Notes under the pieces: model-generated | Seen by the model: the letters and a program-made list of their open reading frames with translations, nothing else | Databases searched by the model: none | Told to the model about the DNA's origin: nothing | Assembly (NCBI GenBank): GCA_937996755.1 | Contig: CALKUS010000270.1 | Coordinates: forward strand, 1 to 6,350 | Source of the DNA: an uncultured Pseudomonadota bacterium | GTDB taxonomy: Bacteria; Pseudomonadota; Gammaproteobacteria; Xanthomonadales; Ahniellaceae | Direction of reading: 5' to 3' | DNA length: 6,350 nt | Shown: positions 1 to 6,316 of the stretch, piece after piece | Position numbering within the stretch: position 1 is the first letter of the stretch | How the letters are laid out: every line of letters starts with the position of its first letter | Made by a program: the position numbers and the translations under genes

Positions 1-1
1 C

Positions 2-1333
2 CTGGCCGAGCTCGCGGATCGCCACGACACGAAGTTTGGCGTCCGCGTCGACGCACCCGACGGCCGCGTGCTGCTCGGGCTGCTGCCGGAGGCCGCATCG
101 CGCGCCGAGCGGCGCGCGGTCAGCGGCGCGGCGTGGCTCGCGCATGCGGCCGAGACGCGCACGCTCTACGTCGAGCGCATCCAGCCCGGGCGCTACTGGA
201 TCGTGGTGGCCGGTCGCGGGCAGATCGAGCCGCGCACCGATCGGGTGTTCGATGAAACCGCCACGAGCTCGCTCGTCGACGAGCTCCTCACCGAGCTCGC
301 GCATGCGCCGGAGCCCACCCGCGTGGTGCTTGCCCCCGACACCTCGCTCGACTCGATCATGCTCTCGCGCTCGGACGTGCAGAGCCTGCCGTTCTCGGCG
401 CTGGTGTCGCACAGCGACGCGAAGTCTTCGATGCGCGCTGTGCAGCTGCGCGGAACCCGGCCGTTCGTGTGGGGTGCACTCGCCGCGGTGGCGCTCACCA
501 TCGTCGCTGCGTTCGGCCTGCTCTATCACCTGAAGCAGGTGCGCGCGCAGCGCGAGTTCGAGGAGCAGCAGGCGCGTCTGCGCGCGCAGGCGATCGAGAT
601 GGAGCAGCTGCGCACGCAGCGCGAGGCGAACATCTCCGAAGCGATCCTGCGCTCCCTCGCCGAGGACACCGAGACGCCGGCGCCGGACGCGCTGCTCGCC
701 GAGTGCCTGCGCGTGTTCGGCAACGTCGGCCTCGAGGCGGCGGGTTGGAAGGTGATCAGCCTCGAATGCGCGTCGAATGCCTCGAGCGCCACGATCGCGT
801 TCGAGTTGCCGCCCACCAGCAGCGGTGGGGTCGGCACGCACGCCTCGCTGCGACAGTGGGCGCTCGCGCGCTTCCGCAACCTCCCTTCGTTCTCCAACGA
901 CAACTACCGCGCGCAGCTCGCGCTGCCGATCACGCTGCCCGCGCGCCGCGAGCGCCTGAAGCTCGGCGAATTGAGCGGCCAGAACCTGCTCTATCCGGTG
1001 ATCCACACGCGCCTCGAGCTGCTCGCGATGGCGACGCCGGACGTCAACTACGCGCTCACGCCGCTCACGCCGAAGTCGATCGTCTTCGACGACCCGACGA
1101 AGAGCGCCGTGACCGATCCGGGGCAGGGCGCGAACCGCTTCTCGCCGGTGCCGCCCGAGCGCGCGTATCGCATCGGCCAGATCACGATCAACGGTCGTGA
1201 GCTCGACGGCATCGTCGGTGTGCGCTTCAACGACTGGTCGTTCTTCACCCTCAACAAGATCGCGATCCGACCCACCGAGTTCGAGATCGCCTGGACGCTG
1301 GAAGCCGCCTATGTCGCCGCCTCGCAAGGCTGA
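2..1333 (+). CDS. pilO: PilO-like type IVb pilin accessory protein (5' partial)
   Basis: Inner-membrane accessory protein of type IVb pilus assembly (PilO/PilO2 family of R64-type thin pili), thought to link the cytoplasmic ATPase/platform to the periplasmic components. The frame is open from base 2, so the true start lies outside the window and the GTG at 68 is only an internal codon; 443 residues are visible, near full length for the family. Seen in order: a cytoplasmic domain with the segment YWIVVAGRGQIEPRTDRVF, which fits my memory of this family; one hydrophobic segment at about visible residues 155-177 preceded by Arg residues (cytoplasmic N-terminus); a charged Glu/Gln/Arg-rich probable coiled coil at about 178-207; then a periplasmic domain ending in a strand-like segment. 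The last 23 bases overlap pilP. Position directly before pilP-pilQ-pilR supports the call more than any single motif does. Confidence 0.8.
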   Translation: MAELADRHDTKFGVRVDAPDGRVLLGLLPEAASRAERRAVSGAAWLAHAAETRTLYVERIQPGRYWIVVAGRGQIEPRTDRVFDETATSSLVDELLTELAHAPEPTRVVLAPDTSLDSIMLSRSDVQSLPFSALVSHSDAKSSMRAVQLRGTRPFVWGALAAVALTIVAAFGLLYHLKQVRAQREFEEQQARLRAQAIEMEQLRTQREANISEAILRSLAEDTETPAPDALLAECLRVFGNVGLEAAGWKVISLECASNASSATIAFELPPTSSGGVGTHASLRQWALARFRNLPSFSNDNYRAQLALPITLPARRERLKLGELSGQNLLYPVIHTRLELLAMATPDVNYALTPLTPKSIVFDDPTKSAVTDPGQGANRFSPVPPERAYRIGQITINGRELDGIVGVRFNDWSFFTLNKIAIRPTEFEIAWTLEAAYVAASQG

Positions 1334-1967
1334 TCTGTCGCTGGCGCTCATCGCGCTCGTCCTCGCCGGTCCGGCGCTGGGGCAGTCCCCGGCGTCCCCG
1401 TCGACGCTGCCGGTAGCGGCGAGCACGGCCACGTCGCCGGACGACACGGCGGGTGCGCCCGTCGCGTCGCTGCCGGCGGCCGTCGCGACGCTCACGCCGC
1501 CCGACCCGAATTCGCCCGCCGGCGCACCGCCGATCAACGAGCGCGCCGGCGTCGACGCTGAGCTCATCAAGCTCGTCAACTTCCAGCGCCAGGTGCGGAG
1601 CCTGCGCAGCGAGCTCGAAGTGGCGGAAGTGCAGCGCGACCTCGCCGAGATCCGTGGCGGCAACGAGCTCACGGGTGGGCTGACCGATACGCCGGAGCTT
1701 GTCGGGATCTACGGGACGGAAACGAACCTCACGGCCGAGTTCCTGATCGGCCGCGCCGTGCTCGTCGCGCGCGCCGGCGACTGGGTGACGCCCGAGTGGC
1801 GGCTGCGCAAGATCCTCGCCAACGGCGTCGAGCTCGAGCAGCGCGGCAACGCGAAGCCGAAGACGCTGCTGTTCGGAAGCCGCACGCCGACGGCGAACAC
1901 CGCCGCGCGCGCAGCGGCGGGTGCCTCGCCGATGGCAGCGCCGCTCGTCGTGGATCCGTCGCGATGA
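1311..1967 (+). CDS. pilP: PilP-like type IV pilus biogenesis protein
   Basis: Exported 218-residue protein, probably the periplasmic PilP of R64-type pili, a small component acting near the inner-membrane complex and the secretin. The ATG at 1311 is chosen because a Shine-Dalgarno-like TGGAAG (1299-1304) sits 6 bases upstream and it gives a proper signal peptide: Arg5-Lys6, a hydrophobic core at 9-23, and probable cleavage after Gly24. There is no lipobox cysteine. A Pro/Ala/Ser/Thr-rich linker spans about 26-75, a helical charged segment about 81-115, and a compact beta domain about 130-188 with the pattern LVGIYG, then AGDWV at 155-159, then WRLRKILANGVEL, resembling the PilP/GspC homology region. 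The Ala-rich tail from 190 looks disordered. It overlaps pilO by 23 bases and its stop overlaps the pilQ start. Similarity is by pattern and position, so the domain call is less certain than for its neighbours. Confidence 0.75.
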   Translation: MSPPRKADLSLALIALVLAGPALGQSPASPSTLPVAASTATSPDDTAGAPVASLPAAVATLTPPDPNSPAGAPPINERAGVDAELIKLVNFQRQVRSLRSELEVAEVQRDLAEIRGGNELTGGLTDTPELVGIYGTETNLTAEFLIGRAVLVARAGDWVTPEWRLRKILANGVELEQRGNAKPKTLLFGSRTPTANTAARAAAGASPMAAPLVVDPSR

Positions 1968-3643
1968 ACACGCCGCGTCCCATCGCGGCCGTGCCGGCGC
2001 CGAACGCGCCGGTCAAGCCGCTCAAGGTCATCGACAAGCCAGAGGCGATTCCCAATCACCTCGCGGTGCTCTCTGCGCCGGGACAAAAGCTGCAGGTGCG
2101 CGCCGAGGACCAGCGCGCCGTGGCGTTACTCCGCGTCGCCGAGAACCAGGTGATCATCGTCTGGACGAATCGCGGGCCCGATCTCGCCGCGAAGAACTGG
2201 GCGAAGACCAACGCGACGCAGGCGGGCTTCAGCGTCGCCGAGGAGCTCGAGGCACCCGAGAGCATCATTCGGCTCCTCTACGCCGGCGTGATGCCAGGCG
2301 ATCTCAAGGCGAGCACCTATCGCGGCCAGATGGACGCGTTGTTCGACGAGATCGTCGAGGCCGCCGTCCGCGAGCGCGCCTCGGACATCCGCATCAACGT
2401 CAAGGAACGCCACGCCGAGGTGAAGTTCCGCGTGTTCGGGCGGCAGGTGCACAAGCGCCTGCTCTCCAGGCCCGATGCGGAAAACCTCACCCGCGCGATC
2501 TACAACGACTTCGCCGACCAGGAGGGCCGCAAGCCTGCGTTCAACGAGCGCATGCCGTTGACCGCGTCGATCTCGCGAACGCTGCGCATCGACGGCCAGC
2601 AGGTGGCGCTGAAGCTGCGCTACGAGTCGGGACCGCTGTATCCGTCCGGCTGGCGCGTCGTGATGCGCGTGCTGCGCACCGACACGAGCACGGGCTTCGA
2701 GACCTACGCGGAGCTCGGCTTCAACGCGGACCAGATCGACGCGATCCACGAGATGGTCACCTCGCCCTCGGGCGTGATCCTGATCTGCGGCACCACCGGC
2801 TCGGGCAAGAGCACGACGCTGCGCGCGGCCGGCATCGATTACCTCGCCAACTCCGGCGGGCAGCTGGCACTGCTCACCGTCGAGGATCCCGTCGAGTACG
2901 TGATCCCGGGCGCCGAGCAGACCTCAGTCGTGCAGCTGCGCGAGGACGACGACCAGGCGTTCACGCGCTTCCTGCGCTCGGCACTCCGCTCCGATCCCGA
3001 CGCGATCCTGGTCGGCGAAGTGCGCGATGAAGAGACGGCCAAGATCATGGTGCGGGCGTGCCAGACGGGCCACCTGCTGCTCTCGACGCTCCACGCCGAG
3101 AACTGCTTCGTCGCCTTCGACCGACTGCAGGATCAGGGCGTGCGCCGCCAGGCGCTGACGTCAGGTTCCTTCATCGCGGGCCTGATCTGGCAGTCGCTGG
3201 TGCCAGTGCTTTGCCCCCGGTGCAAGATCGGCTTCGATCGCGCGACGCTCGACGTCGCGGTGCGCGAGCGCATCACGCGCGCCTGCGCGGATTTCATGGA
3301 GAAGCTGCGCTTCCGCGGCGAAGGCTGCACGCACTGCAACGGCATCGGCGTGAGCGGCCGCACGGTGGTGGCCGAGTTCCTGCGTCCCGATCGACAGATC
3401 CTCGAGCACATCCGCCAGGACAACCTGCTCGCGGCATCCGCCTACTGGCGCGGCGGCATGGCCAAGGGTGCCCACCGGGTCAACGGTGTGACGCGGCTCG
3501 ACCACGCGATGGAGAAGATCCGGCTTGGTCTCGTGTCGCCGGTCGACGTCGACAAGATGGTGCGCAAGCTCGGCACCGACGAGCCGATCGCCGAGGCCCA
3601 AGGCTGGTACCTGCGCAACGTCAGCCAGGCGGTGGGCCGATGA
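1964..3643 (+). CDS. pilQ: Type IVb pilus assembly ATPase (PilQ/GspE/PilB family)
   Basis: Cytoplasmic hexameric ATPase that powers pilus assembly; 559 residues. The ATG at 1964 overlaps the pilP stop as ATGA, implying translational coupling. An N-terminal region (about 1-120) carries proline-rich sequence and a small domain. The N2 domain starts near Met123 and contains ASDIRI at 139-144, the counterpart of the ASDIHI motif of secretion ATPases. The core shows Walker A GTTGSGKSTT (276-285, Lys282), Asp box EDPVE (307-311), Walker B DPDAILVGEVRD (344-355, Glu352) and His box GHLLLSTLHAE (His370, His377). A CxxC pair at Cys417/Cys420 and another at Cys455/Cys458, followed by GxxGRT, form the tetracysteine zinc site typical of extension-type (GspE/PilB) ATPases. 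All catalytic elements are intact. In R64 nomenclature this is PilQ; it is not the type IVa secretin of that name. Confidence 0.94.
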   Translation: MNTPRPIAAVPAPNAPVKPLKVIDKPEAIPNHLAVLSAPGQKLQVRAEDQRAVALLRVAENQVIIVWTNRGPDLAAKNWAKTNATQAGFSVAEELEAPESIIRLLYAGVMPGDLKASTYRGQMDALFDEIVEAAVRERASDIRINVKERHAEVKFRVFGRQVHKRLLSRPDAENLTRAIYNDFADQEGRKPAFNERMPLTASISRTLRIDGQQVALKLRYESGPLYPSGWRVVMRVLRTDTSTGFETYAELGFNADQIDAIHEMVTSPSGVILICGTTGSGKSTTLRAAGIDYLANSGGQLALLTVEDPVEYVIPGAEQTSVVQLREDDDQAFTRFLRSALRSDPDAILVGEVRDEETAKIMVRACQTGHLLLSTLHAENCFVAFDRLQDQGVRRQALTSGSFIAGLIWQSLVPVLCPRCKIGFDRATLDVAVRERITRACADFMEKLRFRGEGCTHCNGIGVSGRTVVAEFLRPDRQILEHIRQDNLLAASAYWRGGMAKGAHRVNGVTRLDHAMEKIRLGLVSPVDVDKMVRKLGTDEPIAEAQGWYLRNVSQAVGR

Positions 3644-4752
3644 ACGCGACCGCCGCCGGCATCGCCTCGGAAGGCACGCGCTCGACGTCGCGCGTCGACG
3701 CCTTCGAGCACTGGGTCGCGCGCACCTTCAACTTGGGCTCGCGTGCCCGCGTGCGCCTCTACGACCGCTACATGCGCAACGCGCAGCGCAACATCGATTT
3801 GAAGACCGCGACCGAGACCATGTACCGCCGCTACCAGCGCGAGGGCGATCTGCGCCGCGCGATCTGGCGCCGCGTGCTCAACGCGTTCCGCGACGGCAAG
3901 CAGTTCAGCGAGGCGATGGCGCGCTACCTGCCGCCGGTCGAGCGCATGCTGATCTCGGTGGGCGAGAAGACCGGCCGGGTGTCGGAGGCCTTCGCGCACG
4001 CGATCTTCGTGACGAAGGGGCTCAACTCGATCAAGGCGGCGCTGCGCCGCAACCTCGTCTATCCGGTCGTGCTGTTCGTGCTCTTCGGCGCGCTGCTCTG
4101 GGCAGTCGCGTTCAAGATCGTGCCGCTGATGGACACGCTCGCGCCGTTCGAGAAATGGCCGCTGGTCTCGCGCGTGCTCAAGTACCTGGCCGAGTTCGTG
4201 CGGACGTTCTGGCCCTACCTGATCGTCGCGGCAGGCATCGCGATCGCCGCGACGCTGTGGTCGCTGCCACGCTGGACGGGCAGGGTGCGCGCTTTCTTCG
4301 ACCGTTGGATCCCCCCGTTCAACATCCACCGCGAATACAACGCGGCCACGTTCATGATCTCGCTCTCCTCGCTGGCGGACTCCGGCCAGCCGATCGACGC
4401 GGCGGTGAAGGACCTCTCGGTGATCGCCTCGCCGTGGCTGCGGGGTCACCTGATCCAGATGCAGCGCCGTTTACGCGATGGCGCGACGGTGAGCGCCGCG
4501 CTCAACACGGGACTGCTCGACAAGGAGCTCGCCGGCGATCTCGAGGACTACGACAACGCGAATGCGCTCACGCTCGTGCTCGCCTCCATCGGCAAGGACG
4601 TGATCGAGCAGAGCATCGAGCGGATCGAATCCTACGCCTCGCTCGCGCGCGTGCTGATGATGTTCCTGGTCGCGGGCGGCATCGTCCTGACCTACACCGG
4701 CCTGGTGTTCCTGGTCCTGCGCGTCGTGCAGGACTCGCGCACCTTCGGCTGA
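3640..4752 (+). CDS. pilR: Type IVb pilus inner-membrane platform protein (GspF/PilC family)
   Basis: Polytopic inner-membrane platform protein of the pilus machine, expected to contact the PilQ ATPase and help insert pilins into the growing filament. 370 residues, normal for PilR. The ATG at 3640 overlaps the pilQ stop (ATGA). Two repeats of the T2SF domain are visible. The first, about 50-138, has DGKQFSEAM at 85-93 and VGEKTGRVSEAF at about 107-118. The second, about 232-337, has the matching DSGQPIDAAV at about 247-256. Three hydrophobic segments at about 139-163, 190-209 and 338-363 give the usual three-helix GspF topology, with both T2SF domains on the cytoplasmic side. The N-terminal 20 residues are polar and poorly conserved-looking. 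It is followed by the operon's one real gap, so it is the last of the tightly coupled machinery genes before the pilin genes. Confidence 0.93.
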   Translation: MNATAAGIASEGTRSTSRVDAFEHWVARTFNLGSRARVRLYDRYMRNAQRNIDLKTATETMYRRYQREGDLRRAIWRRVLNAFRDGKQFSEAMARYLPPVERMLISVGEKTGRVSEAFAHAIFVTKGLNSIKAALRRNLVYPVVLFVLFGALLWAVAFKIVPLMDTLAPFEKWPLVSRVLKYLAEFVRTFWPYLIVAAGIAIAATLWSLPRWTGRVRAFFDRWIPPFNIHREYNAATFMISLSSLADSGQPIDAAVKDLSVIASPWLRGHLIQMQRRLRDGATVSAALNTGLLDKELAGDLEDYDNANALTLVLASIGKDVIEQSIERIESYASLARVLMMFLVAGGIVLTYTGLVFLVLRVVQDSRTFG

Positions 4753-4858
4753 CCGATTTCACGAGAGAAGCAATCGATGACCCCGGGCACGGAACCGGGA
4801 CCGCAGGCAGCACCAACGAGAAGCCGTTCAACCCAAGCAAACAGAGGAAGTCACCACC
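4753..4858 (+). promoter_or_regulatory. pilR-pilS intergenic leader with small inverted repeat
   Basis: This 106-base gap is the only substantial non-coding stretch in the window; every other junction overlaps or is 16 bases. It holds a 5-bp inverted repeat, CCCGG (4782-4786) and CCGGG (4795-4799), with an 8-base loop and no following T-run, so it is not a convincing terminator. The second half (about 4808-4850) is A-rich and looks unstructured, which would suit efficient ribosome loading on the pilin message. I see no clear -35/-10 pair. It may hold a promoter or an RNA-processing site for raised pilin expression, but this is inferred from position only. Confidence 0.3.
4843..4850 (+). promoter_or_regulatory. 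Ribosome binding site of pilS
   Basis: AGAGGAAG lies 8 bases before the ATG at 4859. It is the clearest Shine-Dalgarno in the window alongside that of pilP, and fixes the pilS start. It contrasts with the weak or absent sites before the second and third prepilin genes, fitting a highly made major pilin. Confidence 0.7.
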
Positions 4859-5407
4859 ATGAAGACCATCGCGTTCCGCAACATGAAGCACCGCCAGCAG
4901 GGCGTCACGCTGATCGAGCTGCTGCTCGGCATCGGCGTCATCATCCTGATCCTCGGCGTCGGCATCATCATCTACAACCAGACCAACCAGAGCTCGCGCG
5001 CGTACACCGCCGAGACCGGCGTGCTGAGCCTCGTCGGCGCCGTGAAGACGGTCAACCCGAACCCGTCGTACGCGGGTCTCACGCAGACCACGATCATCAA
5101 CGCGGGCAAGGCGCCGGCGAACATGGTCTCGGGCACGAACCTGGTCAATCCGTGGGGCGGCACCGTGACGATCGGCTCGGCGACGTACAACGGCACGGCC
5201 AACGCCGCGTTCTCGCTGACCTACAACAGCGTGCCGCGCTCGGAATGCAACTCGCTCGTGCAGGGCGTCGCGCAGAACTTCCAGATCATCACGGTCGGCT
5301 CGACCACGGTGAAGGACGTGCTCGCCGGCACGAACCCGACAGCGACGTCGGTGTCGACGGCGTGCAACAACGACACCAACGCGATCGTCTTCACCTCCGC
5401 CGGCTGA
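4859..5407 (+). CDS. pilS: Type IVb prepilin, probable major pilin (PilS family)
   Basis: Probable major structural subunit of the pilus. 182 residues. The leader (1-15, several Lys/Arg) ends in Gly15, giving predicted prepilin peptidase cleavage QQG|VTLIE; Glu20 is the mature Glu5 needed for methylation and assembly. Residues 16-39 form the long hydrophobic N-terminal helix. The globular part contains NPSYAGLTQ (67-75), the NPWGG motif (97-101) known from PilS-type pilins, and two cysteines, Cys130 and Cys169, placed for the C-terminal disulfide loop of type IVb pilins. Thr, Asn, Ser and Gly are abundant, as expected of a surface-exposed, secreted domain. The best ribosome site of the window and the leader region upstream suggest high expression. 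It is the fifth gene in R64-like order after pilO-P-Q-R. Assigning it as major rather than minor is an inference from position, ribosome site and motif retention. Confidence 0.9.
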   Translation: MKTIAFRNMKHRQQGVTLIELLLGIGVIILILGVGIIIYNQTNQSSRAYTAETGVLSLVGAVKTVNPNPSYAGLTQTTIINAGKAPANMVSGTNLVNPWGGTVTIGSATYNGTANAAFSLTYNSVPRSECNSLVQGVAQNFQIITVGSTTVKDVLAGTNPTATSVSTACNNDTNAIVFTSAG

Positions 5408-5423
5408 TCGACGCGCGGCGACG

Positions 5424-6014
5424 ATGACGAAGAAGCCCGCCAAGGCTTTCCGCCGCGCCCGGCTCCCGAACACGGGGGCCGGGTCGCGGGGGTTTTCGCT
5501 GATCGAGACGCTGCTCGCCTTCAGCATCGTCACGCTGCTGATCGCGCTCGCCGGCATCTTCTACCAGCGCAGCCAGAACGAGCAGACGGCGGTCACCTTC
5601 GTCCAGAACCTGGGCGATCTCGTCACCAACCTGCGCGAGCGCTACGCCACGCGCCCCGACTACACCGGCGTCACCACGAACTCCGTCCGGATCGATCAGC
5701 TGGCCCCACTCGCCATGGTCGACTCGCTCCTGCGACCGGTCACGCCCAACGGCAACATCATCCAGTTCAACGCCACCGACGTGCTCGCCGACGGCAGCCT
5801 CGGCGGCGTGCGCATCACGATCCCGGCCGCCGGCATCTCGCGGGATCTCTGCCACGCGCTCATCCAGCGCTTCCAGGCGGACCTCGTGCGCCTCGCACGC
5901 GGCACCGACGTCACGGTGCTTCCCGCGGCGCGCATCACGCCGGCGAACTACGGCAACGTGCGCTCGGTCACCTGCGACGCGGGCACCGGCCAGCTCGAGA
6001 TGGACGTCCTGTGA
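5424..6014 (+). CDS. Second type IVb prepilin-like protein, PilS paralogue
   Basis: A 196-residue prepilin-like protein, likely a minor pilin or alternative subunit. The ATG at 5424 follows the pilS stop by 16 bases with no convincing Shine-Dalgarno; no other ATG, GTG or TTG lies in frame between it and the cleavage motif. The leader is long (1-23, rich in Arg/Lys/Pro) and ends SRG|FSLIE, with Gly23 at -1 and Glu28 as mature Glu5. A hydrophobic helix runs about 24-46. Cys143 and Cys184 could form the C-terminal disulfide. RPDYTGVTTNSV (77-88) aligns by eye with NPSYAGLTQTTI of pilS, suggesting paralogy, but the NPWGG motif is replaced by TPNGNI. A terminator-like hairpin overlaps its leader codons. 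Its stop overlaps the next start (GTGA). The R64 thin-pilus cluster instead has a lytic transglycosylase gene next to pilS, so I give no gene symbol. Confidence 0.85.
   Translation: MTKKPAKAFRRARLPNTGAGSRGFSLIETLLAFSIVTLLIALAGIFYQRSQNEQTAVTFVQNLGDLVTNLRERYATRPDYTGVTTNSVRIDQLAPLAMVDSLLRPVTPNGNIIQFNATDVLADGSLGGVRITIPAAGISRDLCHALIQRFQADLVRLARGTDVTVLPAARITPANYGNVRSVTCDAGTGQLEMDVL
5453..5496 (+). terminator. Terminator-like GC hairpin inside the second prepilin gene
   Basis: Left arm 5453-5468 pairs with right arm 5473-5489: 16 base pairs, nearly all G-C, with one G-U (5464/5477), one bulged T (5484) and a 4-base AACA loop. GGG (5490-5492) and TTTT (5493-5496) follow. The shape resembles an intrinsic terminator, but the T-run is short and spaced from the stem. 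It starts 46 bases after the pilS stop and falls in codons 10-22 of the next gene. It could reduce read-through from pilS, or protect the 3' end of the pilS message; translating ribosomes would open it. GC-rich coding sequence can form such stems by chance, so the function is unproven. Confidence 0.42.
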
Positions 6015-6316
6015 ACGCTTCCCGCCAGCGCGGCGTCACGCTCCTCGAGATGCTGTTCGTGTTGCTGGTCGTCACGGGCGCGATCGGCGTGCTCGCGGTG
6101 ACGTACAGCTCGACCGACATCGATCGCAAGGTCGCTGCGACCACGCAGCAGCTCGCCTCGCTGCGCACCGTGATTGCCTACAACTGGCGTGGCCAGAATT
6201 CCTACGCCTCCGTGACCACGGCCGCCGTGCAGCCGCTGCTGCCGCCCGAGGTCAGGCCGCTGCAGGTGCCGTTCGGGGGCACTTACACGATCGCGCCCTC
6301 GGCCTGGGGCACGGAG
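6011..6316 (+). CDS. Third type IVb prepilin-like protein (3' partial)
   Basis: The first 102 codons of a further prepilin-like gene, cut by the end of the assembled sequence. The GTG start at 6011 overlaps the previous stop (GTGA), with a weak GGA at 6002-6004. The leader is very short (1-8) and ends RQRG|VTLLE: Gly8 at -1 and Glu13 as mature Glu5. A hydrophobic helix follows at about 9-31. QNSYASVTTAAV (62-73) lines up by eye with the same region of the two preceding prepilins, and VPFGGTYTI (86-94) with NPWGGTVTI of pilS, supporting a three-gene paralogous set. It is probably a minor pilin. No stop is seen, because adapter sequence replaces the genome from 6317; the in-frame continuation RSEEHTSELQS is artefactual and must not be counted as protein. 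Confidence 0.82.

Noticed and set aside
99..118. Near-perfect 9-bp inverted repeat with a 2-base spacer
   Set aside because: It lies in the middle of pilO coding sequence in an Arg/Ala-rich stretch of very GC-rich codons, has no T-run and a loop too small for a good hairpin; chance is the simplest explanation.
68..1333. GTG at 68 as the start of the PilO-like gene
   Set aside because: The reading frame is open back to base 2 with plausible protein sequence and no ribosome site before 68; the gene is better called partial at the window edge.
1964..3643. Annotation as outer-membrane secretin because of the name PilQ
   Set aside because: Walker A, Walker B, Asp and His boxes and the zinc tetracysteine show an ATPase; the name is shared only because R64 and type IVa nomenclatures differ.
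3442..4449. Long reverse-strand open frame opposite pilQ/pilR
   Set aside because: Its product is rich in Arg, His, Asp and Val with no recognisable domain, as expected of antisense shadows in GC-rich DNA, and it lies opposite two well-supported genes.
4782..4799. Intrinsic terminator after pilR
   Set aside because: The stem is only 5 bp and no T-run follows, so it is kept only as part of a low-confidence leader region.
4777..5427. ATG at 4777 opening a forward frame through pilS
   Set aside because: It is out of frame with the pilin, its product is Arg/His/Gln-rich without domains, and it is explained as a frame shadow of pilS.
4568..5557. Reverse-strand open frame spanning the pilR end and pilS
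   Set aside because: Low-complexity Arg/Ala/Asp/Val product, no ribosome site or motif, and it crosses the pilR-pilS gap opposite two clear genes.
1..6316. A wholly new defence or mobile system
   Set aside because: Every coding stretch fits type IVb pilus assembly; no nuclease, toxin, transposase, integrase or repeat array is visible.
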